Below the pieces are notes generated by a model. The model was not told the DNA's origin. It ran no database searches and saw only the letters and a list, made by a program, of their open reading frames with translations. Shown here piece by piece: positions 40,890-49,673 of a DNA stretch of 64,000 nt. The translations under genes were made by a program, and so were the position numbers. The first letter of the stretch is position 1; each line of letters opens with the position of its first letter. The stretch comes from Bin5 sp965200685 (lineage in GTDB: Bacteria; Chloroflexota; Anaerolineae; Caldilineales; Caldilineaceae), in assembly GCA_965200685.1 (NCBI GenBank), contig OZ241379.1:3410001-3474000 (forward strand), in the 5' to 3' direction.

Positions 40890-42248
40890 ATGACAGAACG
40901 AATACTTAGTCGCCGAGACTTTTTGCGCTCCACAGGTGTTGTCGCTGGCTCTGTGGCCTTGGCCGCTTGTGTTGCCCCGCCTGTTGTGCCGGCCGCGTCC
41001 GATGGCGATGCTGAATCCGGGACTGCCGAACCACAAATCATCACATGGTGGTATGCGTGGGGCAATCTGGACCCGGCCGTAGAGACGATCTCCGGTCTGG
41101 AGAGTTTCCAGGCCCATATCGGCGAAAACACCATCCTAGACTGGCGGGGCAGCACCAATACGGAAGCAGTCCTAACAGCCCTGGCCGCCGGCGACCCACC
41201 GGACGGTGGCTCCAACATGGACTATCCCGGTCTCTGGAGCCGAGGCGTTGTGCTGGCCGTCAATGACAGAGTGGATGCCAGCGAAATCATCGATCCTTCG
41301 AATGTGGTTGAAGCTGTCTGGCAAGGCAGTTTCTATGATGGCAACCTGATCGGGGTGCCCTCCATTGAATCCTTCTTGTGGTATGGGCTGAATTACAACG
41401 CCCAGCACGTGGAAGAGGCTGGCCTGGACCCAGAGAATCCACCCCTGACATGGGACGGTGTGCTAGAATGGCATCAGGAACTGTCCCAGTTTGATGAGGG
41501 CGGCAATGTAACCCGCATCGGCCTGGATCCCATTGATGCCATGGCCGGCGAGCCGGATTTCATTGCCACTTCCTATGGCCATAGCTGGTGGAATGACGAG
41601 GAGCAGACCTTTGACCTGAACAACGAACTGATGGCCCAGGGCATTGAAATGCAGGCCGAATTCTACCGCTTTATCGGGCCGGACAACTTCGCTGGCTTCC
41701 GTTCAGTGGAAGGGCAGGGTACTTGGGGCGGTGCCTACAATGCCGAAGTACAGTCCATGATCATTGAAGGCTACTGGCATGCGGGCGAGACACAAATTCA
41801 GCAGCCAGAAGTGGCCGTACATAACCGCGCCACCTGGGCCCCCGTGCCTACATTCCGCGAAGGATCGAAAATTATGGCGACCGGCCCCCATATGGTCCAG
41901 ATCTTCAAGGATGGTAAGAACCCGGATGGGATGTTCCAAGTCGCTGAATTCCTCCACACGAACGAACCCCTAGACATCATTTTCCATGAAGTCGGTTGGA
42001 TTATGGGCATCATATCTTGGCTTCCTACCATTGATCCGGACACATTCCCCGGCCTGCGCTTTTATATTGATGGCATTGATGAAGTGACCGACTGGATCGT
42101 CGGCCGTCGCTCACCGCTCCATTGGTTCGTCAATACGCAACTTTGGGAACTGCGGGAACAGGTCTATCGGGATCTGATCACAGCGACTGAAGCTGTGGAA
42201 GAGCTACAAAAACGCGCTGAAGTTGAATGGGAAGCGCAAGGACTGTAA
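40890..42248 (+). CDS. ABC transporter sugar-binding lipoprotein (family 1)
   Basis: 452 aa. The leader combines a twin-arginine motif (SRRDFLR, residues 7-13) with a lipobox ending LAAC (Cys27), so it is probably exported folded and lipid-anchored. After a short Ser/Ala/Pro linker the mature domain starts IITWWYAWGNLDPAVE, as in extracellular family 1 solute-binding proteins that capture oligosaccharides. Many Trp and Tyr residues (WYAW, HSWW, YWHAG) fit sugar stacking. AGGAGG lies just before the ATG. It heads a plus-strand operon with two permeases. No ATPase gene follows, so an MsmK/UgpC-type shared ATPase is expected elsewhere. Confidence 0.9.
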   Translation: MTERILSRRDFLRSTGVVAGSVALAACVAPPVVPAASDGDAESGTAEPQIITWWYAWGNLDPAVETISGLESFQAHIGENTILDWRGSTNTEAVLTALAAGDPPDGGSNMDYPGLWSRGVVLAVNDRVDASEIIDPSNVVEAVWQGSFYDGNLIGVPSIESFLWYGLNYNAQHVEEAGLDPENPPLTWDGVLEWHQELSQFDEGGNVTRIGLDPIDAMAGEPDFIATSYGHSWWNDEEQTFDLNNELMAQGIEMQAEFYRFIGPDNFAGFRSVEGQGTWGGAYNAEVQSMIIEGYWHAGETQIQQPEVAVHNRATWAPVPTFREGSKIMATGPHMVQIFKDGKNPDGMFQVAEFLHTNEPLDIIFHEVGWIMGIISWLPTIDPDTFPGLRFYIDGIDEVTDWIVGRRSPLHWFVNTQLWELREQVYRDLITATEAVEELQKRAEVEWEAQGL

Positions 42249-42259
42249 ACATCTGTGGC

Positions 42260-42299
42260 CAGTGGCCTGTGATCTAGCATCCCAGATCACTCGCCACTG
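42260..42299 (+). repeat. Intercistronic hairpin between binding protein and permease
   Basis: CAGTGGC (42,260-42,266) pairs with GCCACTG (42,293-42,299), and GTGATCT (42,269-42,275) with AGATCAC (42,284-42,290), giving a 14-bp stem with a 2-nt internal mismatch and an 8-nt loop. No T-run follows. In other sugar ABC operons a hairpin at this place protects the binding-protein mRNA and lowers permease expression; that role here is inferred. It belongs to the same palindrome family as 39,802 and 59,373. Confidence 0.7.
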
Positions 42300-42322
42300 T
42301 CCATTGCCATGAGGGGGCACAT

Positions 42323-43243
42323 ATGATGGCCGCACGTATAGGCAAAGCCAGCCGCTATACACCTGGTGAATGGCGCAATTTACGTCTAGGGCTGCTCTTT
42401 GTCTTGCCCTGGATTCTGGGCTTTCTCCTCTTTACGATCTATCCACTGCTCGCTTCGATCTACTATAGCCTGACTCGCTACGACCTGCTGCGTCCACCGG
42501 TTTTTCTTGGGTTCAAGAACTATACGACCCTGTTCACAACAGACCCACATTTCTGGAATGTGATGTACAATACCGTCTATTATGTGGGGCTTAGTGTACC
42601 CCTAGGGGTCGGGGCCGCGTTTCTCATTGCCAATCTGCTGAATTCAAAGATCGTGGCCCCTTCTTTCTTCCGAGGTGTGATTTATGTGCCGGCGATTGTA
42701 CCGGCCGTTGCCTCGGCCATGGTCTGGCAGTTTTTGATGAATGTGCAATATGGCGCGATCAACGGGGTCTTGCGTTCGGTTGGACTGCCTGTGATCCCGT
42801 TTCTCTCCAACCCTACTTGGGCTAAGCCTTCGCTGATCCTAGTGGCGATCTGGGCACAGGGCGCGGCAGTGGTGATCTTCCTCGCTGCTCTGCAAGATGT
42901 GCCCCGTTCTCTCTATGAAGCCGCGACGGTGGATGGAGCCAATATCTGGCAAAAGTTCCGCAATGTGACAGTGCCCATGGCCTCCCCCATCATTCTCTTC
43001 AATCTGATTATGGGCTTCATCGGTGCATTCCAGGAGTTCACGATCCCTTGGCTGCTGACCCAGGGCGGGCCCATGAACGCTACTGAGTTTTATCTGGTTC
43101 ATCTCTACCGCAATGCCTTCCGCTTCCTGCGGATGGGCAAAGCATCGGCCATGGCGTGGATTCTTTTCCTGATTATTGTGGCCTTCACTCTCTTTATCTT
43201 CCGTTCTTCTGCCCGTTGGGTCTACTATGGAGGTGAGAAATGA
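42323..43243 (+). CDS. ABC sugar permease, MalF/UgpA type
   Basis: 306 aa with six predicted membrane helices, beginning with LGLLFVLPWILGFLLFTIYP. The cytoplasmic EAA loop for ATPase contact is EAATVDGANIWQKFRNVTVP (about residues 205-224). The start is the first of two adjacent ATG codons after a G-rich ribosome binding site (GAGGGGGC). Its stop overlaps the next permease start in ATGA, so the two are translationally coupled and probably form a heterodimer. Confidence 0.92.
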   Translation: MMAARIGKASRYTPGEWRNLRLGLLFVLPWILGFLLFTIYPLLASIYYSLTRYDLLRPPVFLGFKNYTTLFTTDPHFWNVMYNTVYYVGLSVPLGVGAAFLIANLLNSKIVAPSFFRGVIYVPAIVPAVASAMVWQFLMNVQYGAINGVLRSVGLPVIPFLSNPTWAKPSLILVAIWAQGAAVVIFLAALQDVPRSLYEAATVDGANIWQKFRNVTVPMASPIILFNLIMGFIGAFQEFTIPWLLTQGGPMNATEFYLVHLYRNAFRFLRMGKASAMAWILFLIIVAFTLFIFRSSARWVYYGGEK

Positions 43244-44157
43244 CTTCAGTTGCCTCCGAACGGAAGGTGGACATGTCAACCGCCCGCGCCCACAGTACAG
43301 GGCACTATCGAGTTCAAAACGTTATTGTCACATTCATCAAGTACGCGATTCTCATCCCGCTGACTGCCAGCTTCGCCTTTCCTCTGTACTGGATGATCAG
43401 TTCAGCCCTAAAAGTGGATGCCCAAGTCTATACTGTGCCGCCGATCCTGCTGCCGTTTCCAATCCATCCACAGAACTTTATTGAAGGTTGGCAGGTACTC
43501 CCCTTTACCCAATACGCGATAAATTCCATCGTCCTGTACACGGTGCCGGCGGTCGTCTTCACGGTCCTTTCCTCCACTATCGTGGCCTATGGCTTCTCAC
43601 GCATCCGCTGGCCAGGACGGGATACACTGTTTTGGTTTGTGGTGATGACGATGATGCTCCCTTGGGCTGTGACCATGGTGCCATTGTTCATCACGTTCAA
43701 GTGGCTTGGCTGGTTGGATACATACCGGCCTCTTGTGGTGCCGGCCCTGTTCAGTCATCCCTACATCGTTTTTCTGTTGCGTCAGTTTTTTATGACCCTA
43801 CCACAGGAGCTTTCCGACGCGGCCCGCATTGACGGGGCCAGCGAACTAGGTATTCTCTTCCGCATCATTCTGCCTTTGACAAAGCCAGCCTTGGCTGTGG
43901 TAGCCCTCTTCCGTTTCCTCTGGGCTTGGAACGATTATCTCGGCCCTTTGATCTACCTACGGGATGAAACACGCTACCCTCTGGCCCTAGGGATCGAACA
44001 GCTCTCTCGTCGGGCCAATGATATCGGCAATTTCAGCAATGGCATCCCCTATCTGATGGCTGTGAGCACGCTCGTGGCTCTGCCGATTATCGCTACATTC
44101 TTCCTTGCCCAACGCACCTTTATTGAAGGCATTTCACTGACGGGAATGAAAGGATGA
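43240..44157 (+). CDS. ABC sugar permease, MalG/UgpE type
   Basis: 305 aa, overlapping the preceding permease by 4 bp. Six helices are expected; the first is about residues 32-52 (YAILIPLTASFAFPLYWMIS). The EAA loop is DAARIDGASELGILFRIILP (about residues 191-210). The C-terminal ILPLTKPALAVVALFRFLWAWNDYLGPL region is typical of MalG-like permeases. It is followed after 3 nt by the VCBS/UnbV lipoprotein gene, which therefore is likely in the same transcript. Confidence 0.92.
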   Translation: MTSVASERKVDMSTARAHSTGHYRVQNVIVTFIKYAILIPLTASFAFPLYWMISSALKVDAQVYTVPPILLPFPIHPQNFIEGWQVLPFTQYAINSIVLYTVPAVVFTVLSSTIVAYGFSRIRWPGRDTLFWFVVMTMMLPWAVTMVPLFITFKWLGWLDTYRPLVVPALFSHPYIVFLLRQFFMTLPQELSDAARIDGASELGILFRIILPLTKPALAVVALFRFLWAWNDYLGPLIYLRDETRYPLALGIEQLSRRANDIGNFSNGIPYLMAVSTLVALPIIATFFLAQRTFIEGISLTGMKG

Positions 44158-44160
44158 GGC

Positions 44161-45990
44161 ATGAACATCTCATCTGAAGCAAAATTCACGGATTTACATT
44201 CAATCCAGAGAATCTTAGTCTCTTGGTGCCCCTTTCTCTGTCTCTTCCTGCCCTTGATTCTCAGTGCTTGTGTGTCATCCCCGCTGGGCAGTGATCAGTG
44301 GGCAGTGCCCAGTACAATACCCACTGTAGTGACAGGCCAGTGGCCATTCGCCACAGATCATTGGAAGGGTGTCCCGGTCCACATCATTTCGCATCCCTTG
44401 TCCATCTCTTCCCCCTGTAGCGGACATTTTGTCGAACACCAACTCCCTCATATCACCGGTACTGCCTTTGAACGGGTGACCTACTTTGCCAGCAATGGCG
44501 CAGGTTTGGCCGTGGGTGATCTGGACAATGATGGAGATGAGGATTTCGTGCTGGCTAATCTGCTCGGGCCCAATCAGATATTTTGGAATGAAGGAAGGCC
44601 CCAAAATGGCGGGAGCAAGGGAATTTGGCATCCGCAGCTCCTGTTTGACGGCAGCCTACGCGCTGTGGCTCTTGTGGATGTGGATGGCGATGGCTGGCTT
44701 GATATCACCGGGACCAGCCGTAGCGGTGATGTCCGGTTCTGGCACAACGATGGGGCAAGGGAACCAGGCCGCGCGCAGCAATTCAATCCCAGTCGCCTGC
44801 CCGGTGTAAACGGATTCGCTTATTCCTTGCAATGGGGCGATTTGGATATAGATGGCGATCTCGATCTGGTGACCGGTTCCTACGATGCTTCACTGGAAAA
44901 ACAGATCGGGCGACGCGCGCTGGATGCCAGTGATCTGGCTGGTGTCTTTGTCTATGAAAACCGGGACGAGCATTTCTGGCCAACACGTATAGCCACCCAT
45001 GCCCAGGCCCTGGCCTTGCAACTGCTGGACGTGAACCATGACCGGCGTTTGGATATCCTCGTCGGCAATGATTTTGATACCAAAGATATCCTCTTTCTCG
45101 CTGAAGGAGATGGGCACTGGCGAGCCACCCAGCCTTTTACTAGGACTACATTCAGCACAATGAGTTTTGACGCTGATGACATAGACAACGACGGTTCGTG
45201 GGAGCTATTTGCTGCCGATATGCACCCCTACTCAGATGATGCGGAAATCATGCGCCAGTGGCAGCCTGTGTTGGAGACCATGCCAGCCCCCAGTGCCGCA
45301 GATGGGCCTCAGATCATGGCCAATGTCCTACAGGAGCAGCGCACCGCTACAGGCTGGGTAGACCGTGCCCAAGAAAGGGGCATTCACTATAGCGGCTGGA
45401 GTTGGTCCGTTCAATTTGGCGACCTAAATCAGGACGGTTTTCTCGATCTGTACGTCGTCAATGGCATGACTGCCAAAGAGCTCTTTTCTCATCTACCCAA
45501 TGACGAGCTAGTTGAGGAAAACCAGGCCTACCGCAACCACGAAGGCCAGTACTTTGAAACTGCCCCTGAATGGCAATTGAACAGCACGGCCGGCGGGCGG
45601 GGGATGAGCTTGGCCGACCTGGATGGGGATGGCGATTTAGATGTGCTGATCAACAATTTACGGTCGCCGGCACAGATTTTTGAAAACCAACTGTGCAGTG
45701 GCCAACCTCTGTTGGTGGACCTATACCAGCCCGGCACAGGCAACACACGGGCCCTGGGCAGCGAACTACTTCTGTACACATCAACCGGCATTTACCGCCG
45801 CCGCGTACAGGCGGCCGGCGGTTATCTGTCTGGCCGCAGCCCCCGACAGCACTTTGGCCTTCCCCTGGAAAGCCGAATCAATGCCCTAGAAATCCGCTGG
45901 CCTGATGGCATTGTGTCGGTGATCAGTGGCAGGGAGATACAGCCGCACAGTCGGCTACAGATCACCCGTAACACCAGCAGTCGTCAGTGA
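44161..45990 (+). CDS. VCBS/FG-GAP and ASPIC-UnbV lipoprotein (CRTAC1-like)
   Basis: 609 aa. A hydrophobic leader with lipobox LSAC (Cys at about residue 37) suggests a lipid-anchored surface protein. At least seven calcium-binding FG-GAP/VCBS motifs are visible (for example VGDLDNDGDEDFVLAN, LVDVDGDGWLDI, WGDLDIDGDLDLV, GDLNQDGFLDLYVVNG, LADLDGDGDLDVLINN). They should form a beta-propeller. The C-terminal 110 residues match ASPIC/UnbV (GYLSGRSPRQHFGL, ALEIRWPDG). It follows the transporter by 3 nt and may help to bind the same extracellular substrate. Two repeat-derived stretches lie near its 5' end: AATCCAGAGAATCTT at 44,202 and a palindrome at 44,296-44,326. Confidence 0.85.
   Translation: MNISSEAKFTDLHSIQRILVSWCPFLCLFLPLILSACVSSPLGSDQWAVPSTIPTVVTGQWPFATDHWKGVPVHIISHPLSISSPCSGHFVEHQLPHITGTAFERVTYFASNGAGLAVGDLDNDGDEDFVLANLLGPNQIFWNEGRPQNGGSKGIWHPQLLFDGSLRAVALVDVDGDGWLDITGTSRSGDVRFWHNDGAREPGRAQQFNPSRLPGVNGFAYSLQWGDLDIDGDLDLVTGSYDASLEKQIGRRALDASDLAGVFVYENRDEHFWPTRIATHAQALALQLLDVNHDRRLDILVGNDFDTKDILFLAEGDGHWRATQPFTRTTFSTMSFDADDIDNDGSWELFAADMHPYSDDAEIMRQWQPVLETMPAPSAADGPQIMANVLQEQRTATGWVDRAQERGIHYSGWSWSVQFGDLNQDGFLDLYVVNGMTAKELFSHLPNDELVEENQAYRNHEGQYFETAPEWQLNSTAGGRGMSLADLDGDGDLDVLINNLRSPAQIFENQLCSGQPLLVDLYQPGTGNTRALGSELLLYTSTGIYRRRVQAAGGYLSGRSPRQHFGLPLESRINALEIRWPDGIVSVISGREIQPHSRLQITRNTSSRQ
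44296..44326. repeat. Palindromic repeat inside the VCBS lipoprotein gene
   Basis: CAGTGGG (44,296-44,302) and CCCACTG (44,320-44,326) form a stem. Just downstream lies GGCCAGTGGCC…GCCACAGATCATTGG, similar to the reverse complement of the palindrome at 42,260. It encodes a Ser/Thr/Pro/Val-rich linker directly after the lipidated cysteine, where an insertion is easily tolerated. Confidence 0.55.
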
Positions 45991-47465
45991 CTGCAGTGTA
46001 CAGTACAGGCCCTGAAATGACGCAACTGTCTGGAGAACAGCCAATTGGCCGCAGGTGGTACATCTTTGCTGCCCTGGGCAGCGGCATCTTTCTCGCCTCA
46101 CTGAACGGAAGTATCGTCGGTGTTGTACTGCCAACTCTGATGTTCGATCTTGACACGGATTTTGCCCTTGTGCAGTGGGTTGTGCTCTCCTATAGCCTCA
46201 CCCAAACGACAATTATTTTGGGCGTAGGCCGGCTGGGCGATATCATGGGCAAGAAGCCGATCTTTCTCAGCGGCACCGTGGTTTTTGTAATCGGTTCAAT
46301 TCTTTGCGGGCTAGCACCCAATATTGAGTTTCTCCTGCTCTTTCGTGTATTACAGGCCATCGGGGGCGCGCTGGCAACAGCATTGAGTATGGGGATCATC
46401 ACTGAGACATTCCCCGCTTCCGAACGGGGCAAAGCGTTGGGCCTCTTCAGCATGACAGTGTCCATCGGTGGCATCGTCGGCCCGTTGCTGGGCGGAATTC
46501 TACTGGACATTCTGTCCTGGCGTTGGATCTTTTTCGTGGGCTTGCCCTTCAGCTGCGCCAGCTTTATCCTGACCTGGCGGTACATGCCATCCACCCGCCC
46601 CCTTGGAGGGCAGCAGTTTGATTGGGGCGGGGCCATCGCCTTTTTTATCGGTCTCCTCACACTTATGCTTTTCCTGACCCTTGGCGAGCGCAACGGCTAC
46701 CAGGACCCCACCATTCTGAGTCTGCTGGCTGTGGCAATCCTGGCCCTGGTTGTGTTCATCCGTACAGAAAATCGGGTGGAGCAGCCGATCCTCGATCTGC
46801 GGCTCTTCCAAAGCTCCCTCTTCAGCTTGAACCTGTCCATGCGGGTGATCAGTTTCATTGTTTTTGGGGGGATCAGTCTGCTATTTCCCTTTTATCTGCG
46901 TAATCTCCTCGCACTAGAGCCGACAACTGTCGGCTTGCTGCTGACGGTTACGTCCGTCTTTTTCGGTCTGGCCTCGCCAATTGCCGGTACCCTTTCGGAC
47001 CGGTTCGGCTTTCGGCTGATCGCCGGTATCGGGCTGGTTATGATGGCCTTCGGCTGTTTCACAATCAGCACCCTCACCGCTGAAACCTCCATCATCGGCT
47101 ATATCCTGCGGGTGCTTCCCCTAGGGCTGGGGATGGGTATTTTCCAATCGCCCAATAATAGCGCGGTGATGGGGTCCGTGCCCCGGGCGCGGCTGGGGGT
47201 TGTCAGCGGTGTGAATGTCATCGCCCGTACCCTAGGCGGTACATGTGGTGTGGCCGCTTTGGGCGCGCTGTGGGTTACCCGGGTGGCCATCTATACCGGG
47301 CCAGATTTCAGCGGCGGTGTGACGGAAGCGGCGGTAGCTGTACAGATTGCCGGGCTACGGGATGTCTCCCTCACAGCCATGGCCATGATCGGTGTGGCAC
47401 TGGTGCTGAGTGCTTGGGGGTTGTTACAGTTTCACAGAACCGCACAGCCGGCATCAATTGGATGA
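45987..47465 (+). CDS. MFS transporter, DHA2 (EmrB/QacA) type
   Basis: 492 aa from a GTG overlapping the previous stop (GTGA); an ATG at 46,017 (MTQLSGEQ) is an alternative. About 14 helices are expected for this length. The first is FAALGSGIFLASLNGSIVGVVLP, with the D/S-rich position of drug:H+ antiporters. The antiporter motif C region is FSMTVSIGGIVGPLLGGIL (about residues 151-169), and the cytoplasmic loop motif RLGDIMGKKP is present. It probably exports a small molecule or metabolite. Its place between the lipoprotein and the catabolic enzymes suggests handling of a related compound. Confidence 0.85.
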   Translation: MTAVYSTGPEMTQLSGEQPIGRRWYIFAALGSGIFLASLNGSIVGVVLPTLMFDLDTDFALVQWVVLSYSLTQTTIILGVGRLGDIMGKKPIFLSGTVVFVIGSILCGLAPNIEFLLLFRVLQAIGGALATALSMGIITETFPASERGKALGLFSMTVSIGGIVGPLLGGILLDILSWRWIFFVGLPFSCASFILTWRYMPSTRPLGGQQFDWGGAIAFFIGLLTLMLFLTLGERNGYQDPTILSLLAVAILALVVFIRTENRVEQPILDLRLFQSSLFSLNLSMRVISFIVFGGISLLFPFYLRNLLALEPTTVGLLLTVTSVFFGLASPIAGTLSDRFGFRLIAGIGLVMMAFGCFTISTLTAETSIIGYILRVLPLGLGMGIFQSPNNSAVMGSVPRARLGVVSGVNVIARTLGGTCGVAALGALWVTRVAIYTGPDFSGGVTEAAVAVQIAGLRDVSLTAMAMIGVALVLSAWGLLQFHRTAQPASIG

Positions 47466-47530
47466 ATTGTTCAGTGCCCTGCTACATTGCAGTTACTGGA
47501 TACACTGGTATTTTACTGAGAGGAGGATTG

Positions 47531-48415
47531 ATGAACGTTCGTTTTGGCTACCGTGATATCGTATATCCCAGTACTGCATTGGGAACTTTGCGAGAAAGCA
47601 ACGCCCTGCTAGCCGATATGCCAGCCTTACATGCACGCATGGCAGAGGACGGCTATCTGCTCCTGCGGGGTCTGATCGACCGCAAAAAGGTACAGCAGGC
47701 AAGGGAGACGATTCTGACGTATATGCAGCAACAGAACGTACTCATGCCTGATACGCCGGTCTTTGAAGGTGTTATGCCAAAGGGAGGGCGGGGCGCGAAG
47801 ATGAGGCGCATTGCCTATCACCCGCATGTACAGGATGTGCTTGAAGCTGCAGAGCTTTTTGGCTTTTTCGCGGCGTATTTCCGCGAACCAGTGTTGACCT
47901 TCCACTACAAATGGCTGCGAGCAGTAGGCAATGAGCAGTACACCGGGGCCCATTATGATTTTGTCTACATGGGCCAGGGATCACCCAAACTCCATACCGT
48001 CTGGATTCCACTGGGCGACATACCCGTGGAACACGGTACCCTGGCAATGTGTAGAGGCTCCCACAATTTGCCCAGCTTTGCTCGCATCCGCGATACATAT
48101 GGGCGCATGGACGTAGACCGGGATGGGGTCGATGGCTGGTTCACCAAGGATCCACTGGAGATCATTGAAACGTTCGGCGGCCAGTGGCTCACCGGCGAGT
48201 TCTTTATGGGTGATGTGATCCTCTTCGGCATGCACACAATGCACGCGTCCACCACAAATCTGACCAATCGTTTCCGCTTGAGTTGCGATGTGCGCTTTCA
48301 GCCCGCCAGCGAACCCGCGGACAAACGCTGGGTGGCGAACGGTTCCGGTCATACAGTTCATGGCCATCGAGAACTGGTATCCATGGAAGATGCACGGGCG
48401 AAGTGGGGGTTGTAA
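47531..48415 (+). CDS. Phytanoyl-CoA dioxygenase (PhyH) family protein
   Basis: 294 aa. It is a Fe(II)/2-oxoglutarate-dependent oxygenase: iron ligands HYD (in GAHYDFVYMGQG) and a distal His in GMHTMHAST, followed by the oxoglutarate-binding Arg in RFRLSCDVRFQP. The start is the ATG at 47,531, with AGGAGG four bases upstream. Such enzymes hydroxylate lipid or small-molecule substrates; the substrate cannot be read from the sequence. It begins a run of oxygenase, amidohydrolase and Rieske genes. Confidence 0.87.
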   Translation: MNVRFGYRDIVYPSTALGTLRESNALLADMPALHARMAEDGYLLLRGLIDRKKVQQARETILTYMQQQNVLMPDTPVFEGVMPKGGRGAKMRRIAYHPHVQDVLEAAELFGFFAAYFREPVLTFHYKWLRAVGNEQYTGAHYDFVYMGQGSPKLHTVWIPLGDIPVEHGTLAMCRGSHNLPSFARIRDTYGRMDVDRDGVDGWFTKDPLEIIETFGGQWLTGEFFMGDVILFGMHTMHASTTNLTNRFRLSCDVRFQPASEPADKRWVANGSGHTVHGHRELVSMEDARAKWGL

Positions 48416-48416
48416 C

Positions 48417-48455
48417 CGCATGCTGGTCACTGGTATTGCCTGTGCCCTGCATGCG
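48417..48455. repeat. Short palindromic repeat (intergenic)
   Basis: CGCATGC (48,417-48,423) and GCATGCG (48,449-48,455) flank a 25-nt loop containing GGTCACTGGTATTGCCTGTG. It follows the PhyH stop by two bases and has no T-run. Confidence 0.5.
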
Positions 48456-48457
48456 AT

Positions 48458-48525
48458 CAGAATTTACAAGATTTGCAGGAATATAGCAGATATTATATCT
48501 TCTACCCAGAATCCTGCATCGAATC
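48458..48525. repeat. CAGGAT-type dispersed repeat, second copy
   Basis: CAGAATTTACAAGATTTGCA and the following CCCAGAATCCTGCATCGAAT resemble the repeat at 40,659-40,727. It occupies the leader region of the amidohydrolase gene that starts at 48,542. Confidence 0.4.
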
Positions 48526-48541
48526 GCGAGTTGTGAAAACT

Positions 48542-49609
48542 ATGCCTGAGCCGACGTGTATCGACTGCGACATCCATAATGAAGTCCCTTCGTTGGAGAC
48601 TTTGTACCCGTACCTGCCGGACCACTGGCTGGCCTACTGCCAAGAGTCCGCGTTCAATGGGCCGGACGCGAATGATTACCCTATCGGCGTGCCGACTAGT
48701 GCCCGGGACCGCAGCACGCCGCAGCCCGATCTGGCGGAGATACAGGCCCAGGTGTTGTCGCCCCGCCAAGCAGGGCGCGGCAAAAAAACTGATCTTTGTT
48801 TGGATGGCCCTGCTATCGGCATTCTCAACTGCACCTACCGGGTGCAGAGCGTGCGTAATGAGGAGTTGGCAGCCTGCTTGGCTACGGCTATCAACCGCTG
48901 GCAGGTGGAACACTGGCTGGAGAAGGAACCCCGCCTGCGGGCCTCTGTGGTCGTGCCCAGTCATAACCCGGCCCTTGCGGCCGCAGAAATCGACCGCTGG
49001 GGCGGGCATGCCGGCTTCGTACAGGTGATCCTACCCGTGCGCGCCGAAGCCCCCTACGGCAATTATCGCTATGATCCGATCTTTGAGGCGGCTGTACGCC
49101 ATGATCTGGTGATCGGTATCCATTTCGGCGGTGCGCCCGGCCTCCCTCCCACCCCCGCGGGCTGGCCCTCCTATTACATTGAAGAGTACGCAGGTATGGC
49201 GCATATTTTTCAATCGCAGGTGATCAGCCTGATCATTGAAGGCGCGTTTGAACGGTTCCCGGCCTTGCGTATCTCGCTCATTGAAGGGGGGTTCACCTGG
49301 TTACCGTCGCTGATGTGGCGGATCGATAAGGAATGGAAGGGGCTGCGCCACAATACCCCATGGGTGAAACGACGACCATCGGAGTATATGCGGGCGCATC
49401 TGCGGCTGACCGTTCAGCCCTTAGATGCGCCACCAAACCCGACACACTTGGCACACATTCTCGAACAATGCGGGGCCGAGGATCTACTCATCTACGCCAG
49501 CGATTATCCCCACCGCCATGAAAGCCTAGATACTCTCTGGGAGGTCCTGTCCGCGGAGCAGATGCAAAAGATTTGCACTACCAATGCGAAGGCGTTTTAT
49601 CGGTTATGA
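48542..49609 (+). CDS. Amidohydrolase (PF04909 / ACMSD-like), first of a pair
   Basis: 355 aa from ATG 48,542 (MPEPTCIDCDIHNE). The TIM-barrel metal hydrolase signature is present as DCDIHNE near the N-terminus, IHFGG (metal-binding His) in the middle and YASDYPH with the catalytic Asp near the C-terminus. Relatives decarboxylate or hydrolyse ring-derived acids. The next gene is a clear paralogue, with common motifs such as WGGHAGFVxV, QVISLI(I/F)EG and LIEGGFxW. The two may form a hetero-oligomer or act on related intermediates. An upstream in-frame ATG at 48,473 lies in repeat sequence and is not preferred. Confidence 0.85.
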   Translation: MPEPTCIDCDIHNEVPSLETLYPYLPDHWLAYCQESAFNGPDANDYPIGVPTSARDRSTPQPDLAEIQAQVLSPRQAGRGKKTDLCLDGPAIGILNCTYRVQSVRNEELAACLATAINRWQVEHWLEKEPRLRASVVVPSHNPALAAAEIDRWGGHAGFVQVILPVRAEAPYGNYRYDPIFEAAVRHDLVIGIHFGGAPGLPPTPAGWPSYYIEEYAGMAHIFQSQVISLIIEGAFERFPALRISLIEGGFTWLPSLMWRIDKEWKGLRHNTPWVKRRPSEYMRAHLRLTVQPLDAPPNPTHLAHILEQCGAEDLLIYASDYPHRHESLDTLWEVLSAEQMQKICTTNAKAFYRL

Positions 49610-49623
49610 ACTACAGTGATCCC

Positions 49624-49649
49624 CGTGGCTTGCACGAGCACAGGCCACG
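49624..49649. repeat. Short palindromic repeat between amidohydrolases
   Basis: CGTGGC (49,624-49,629) and GCCACG (49,644-49,649) form a stem. They are preceded by ACTACAGTGATC, a sequence similar to the flank of the 59,373 palindrome. It sits directly before the ribosome binding site region of the second amidohydrolase. Confidence 0.5.
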
Positions 49650-49673
49650 ACAGGCAGCCTTAGGAGGTTCCCC

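Noticed and set aside
42260..42299. Intrinsic terminator after the sugar-binding protein
   Set aside because: The stem is strong but no run of T follows, and the next gene is on the same strand with matching function.
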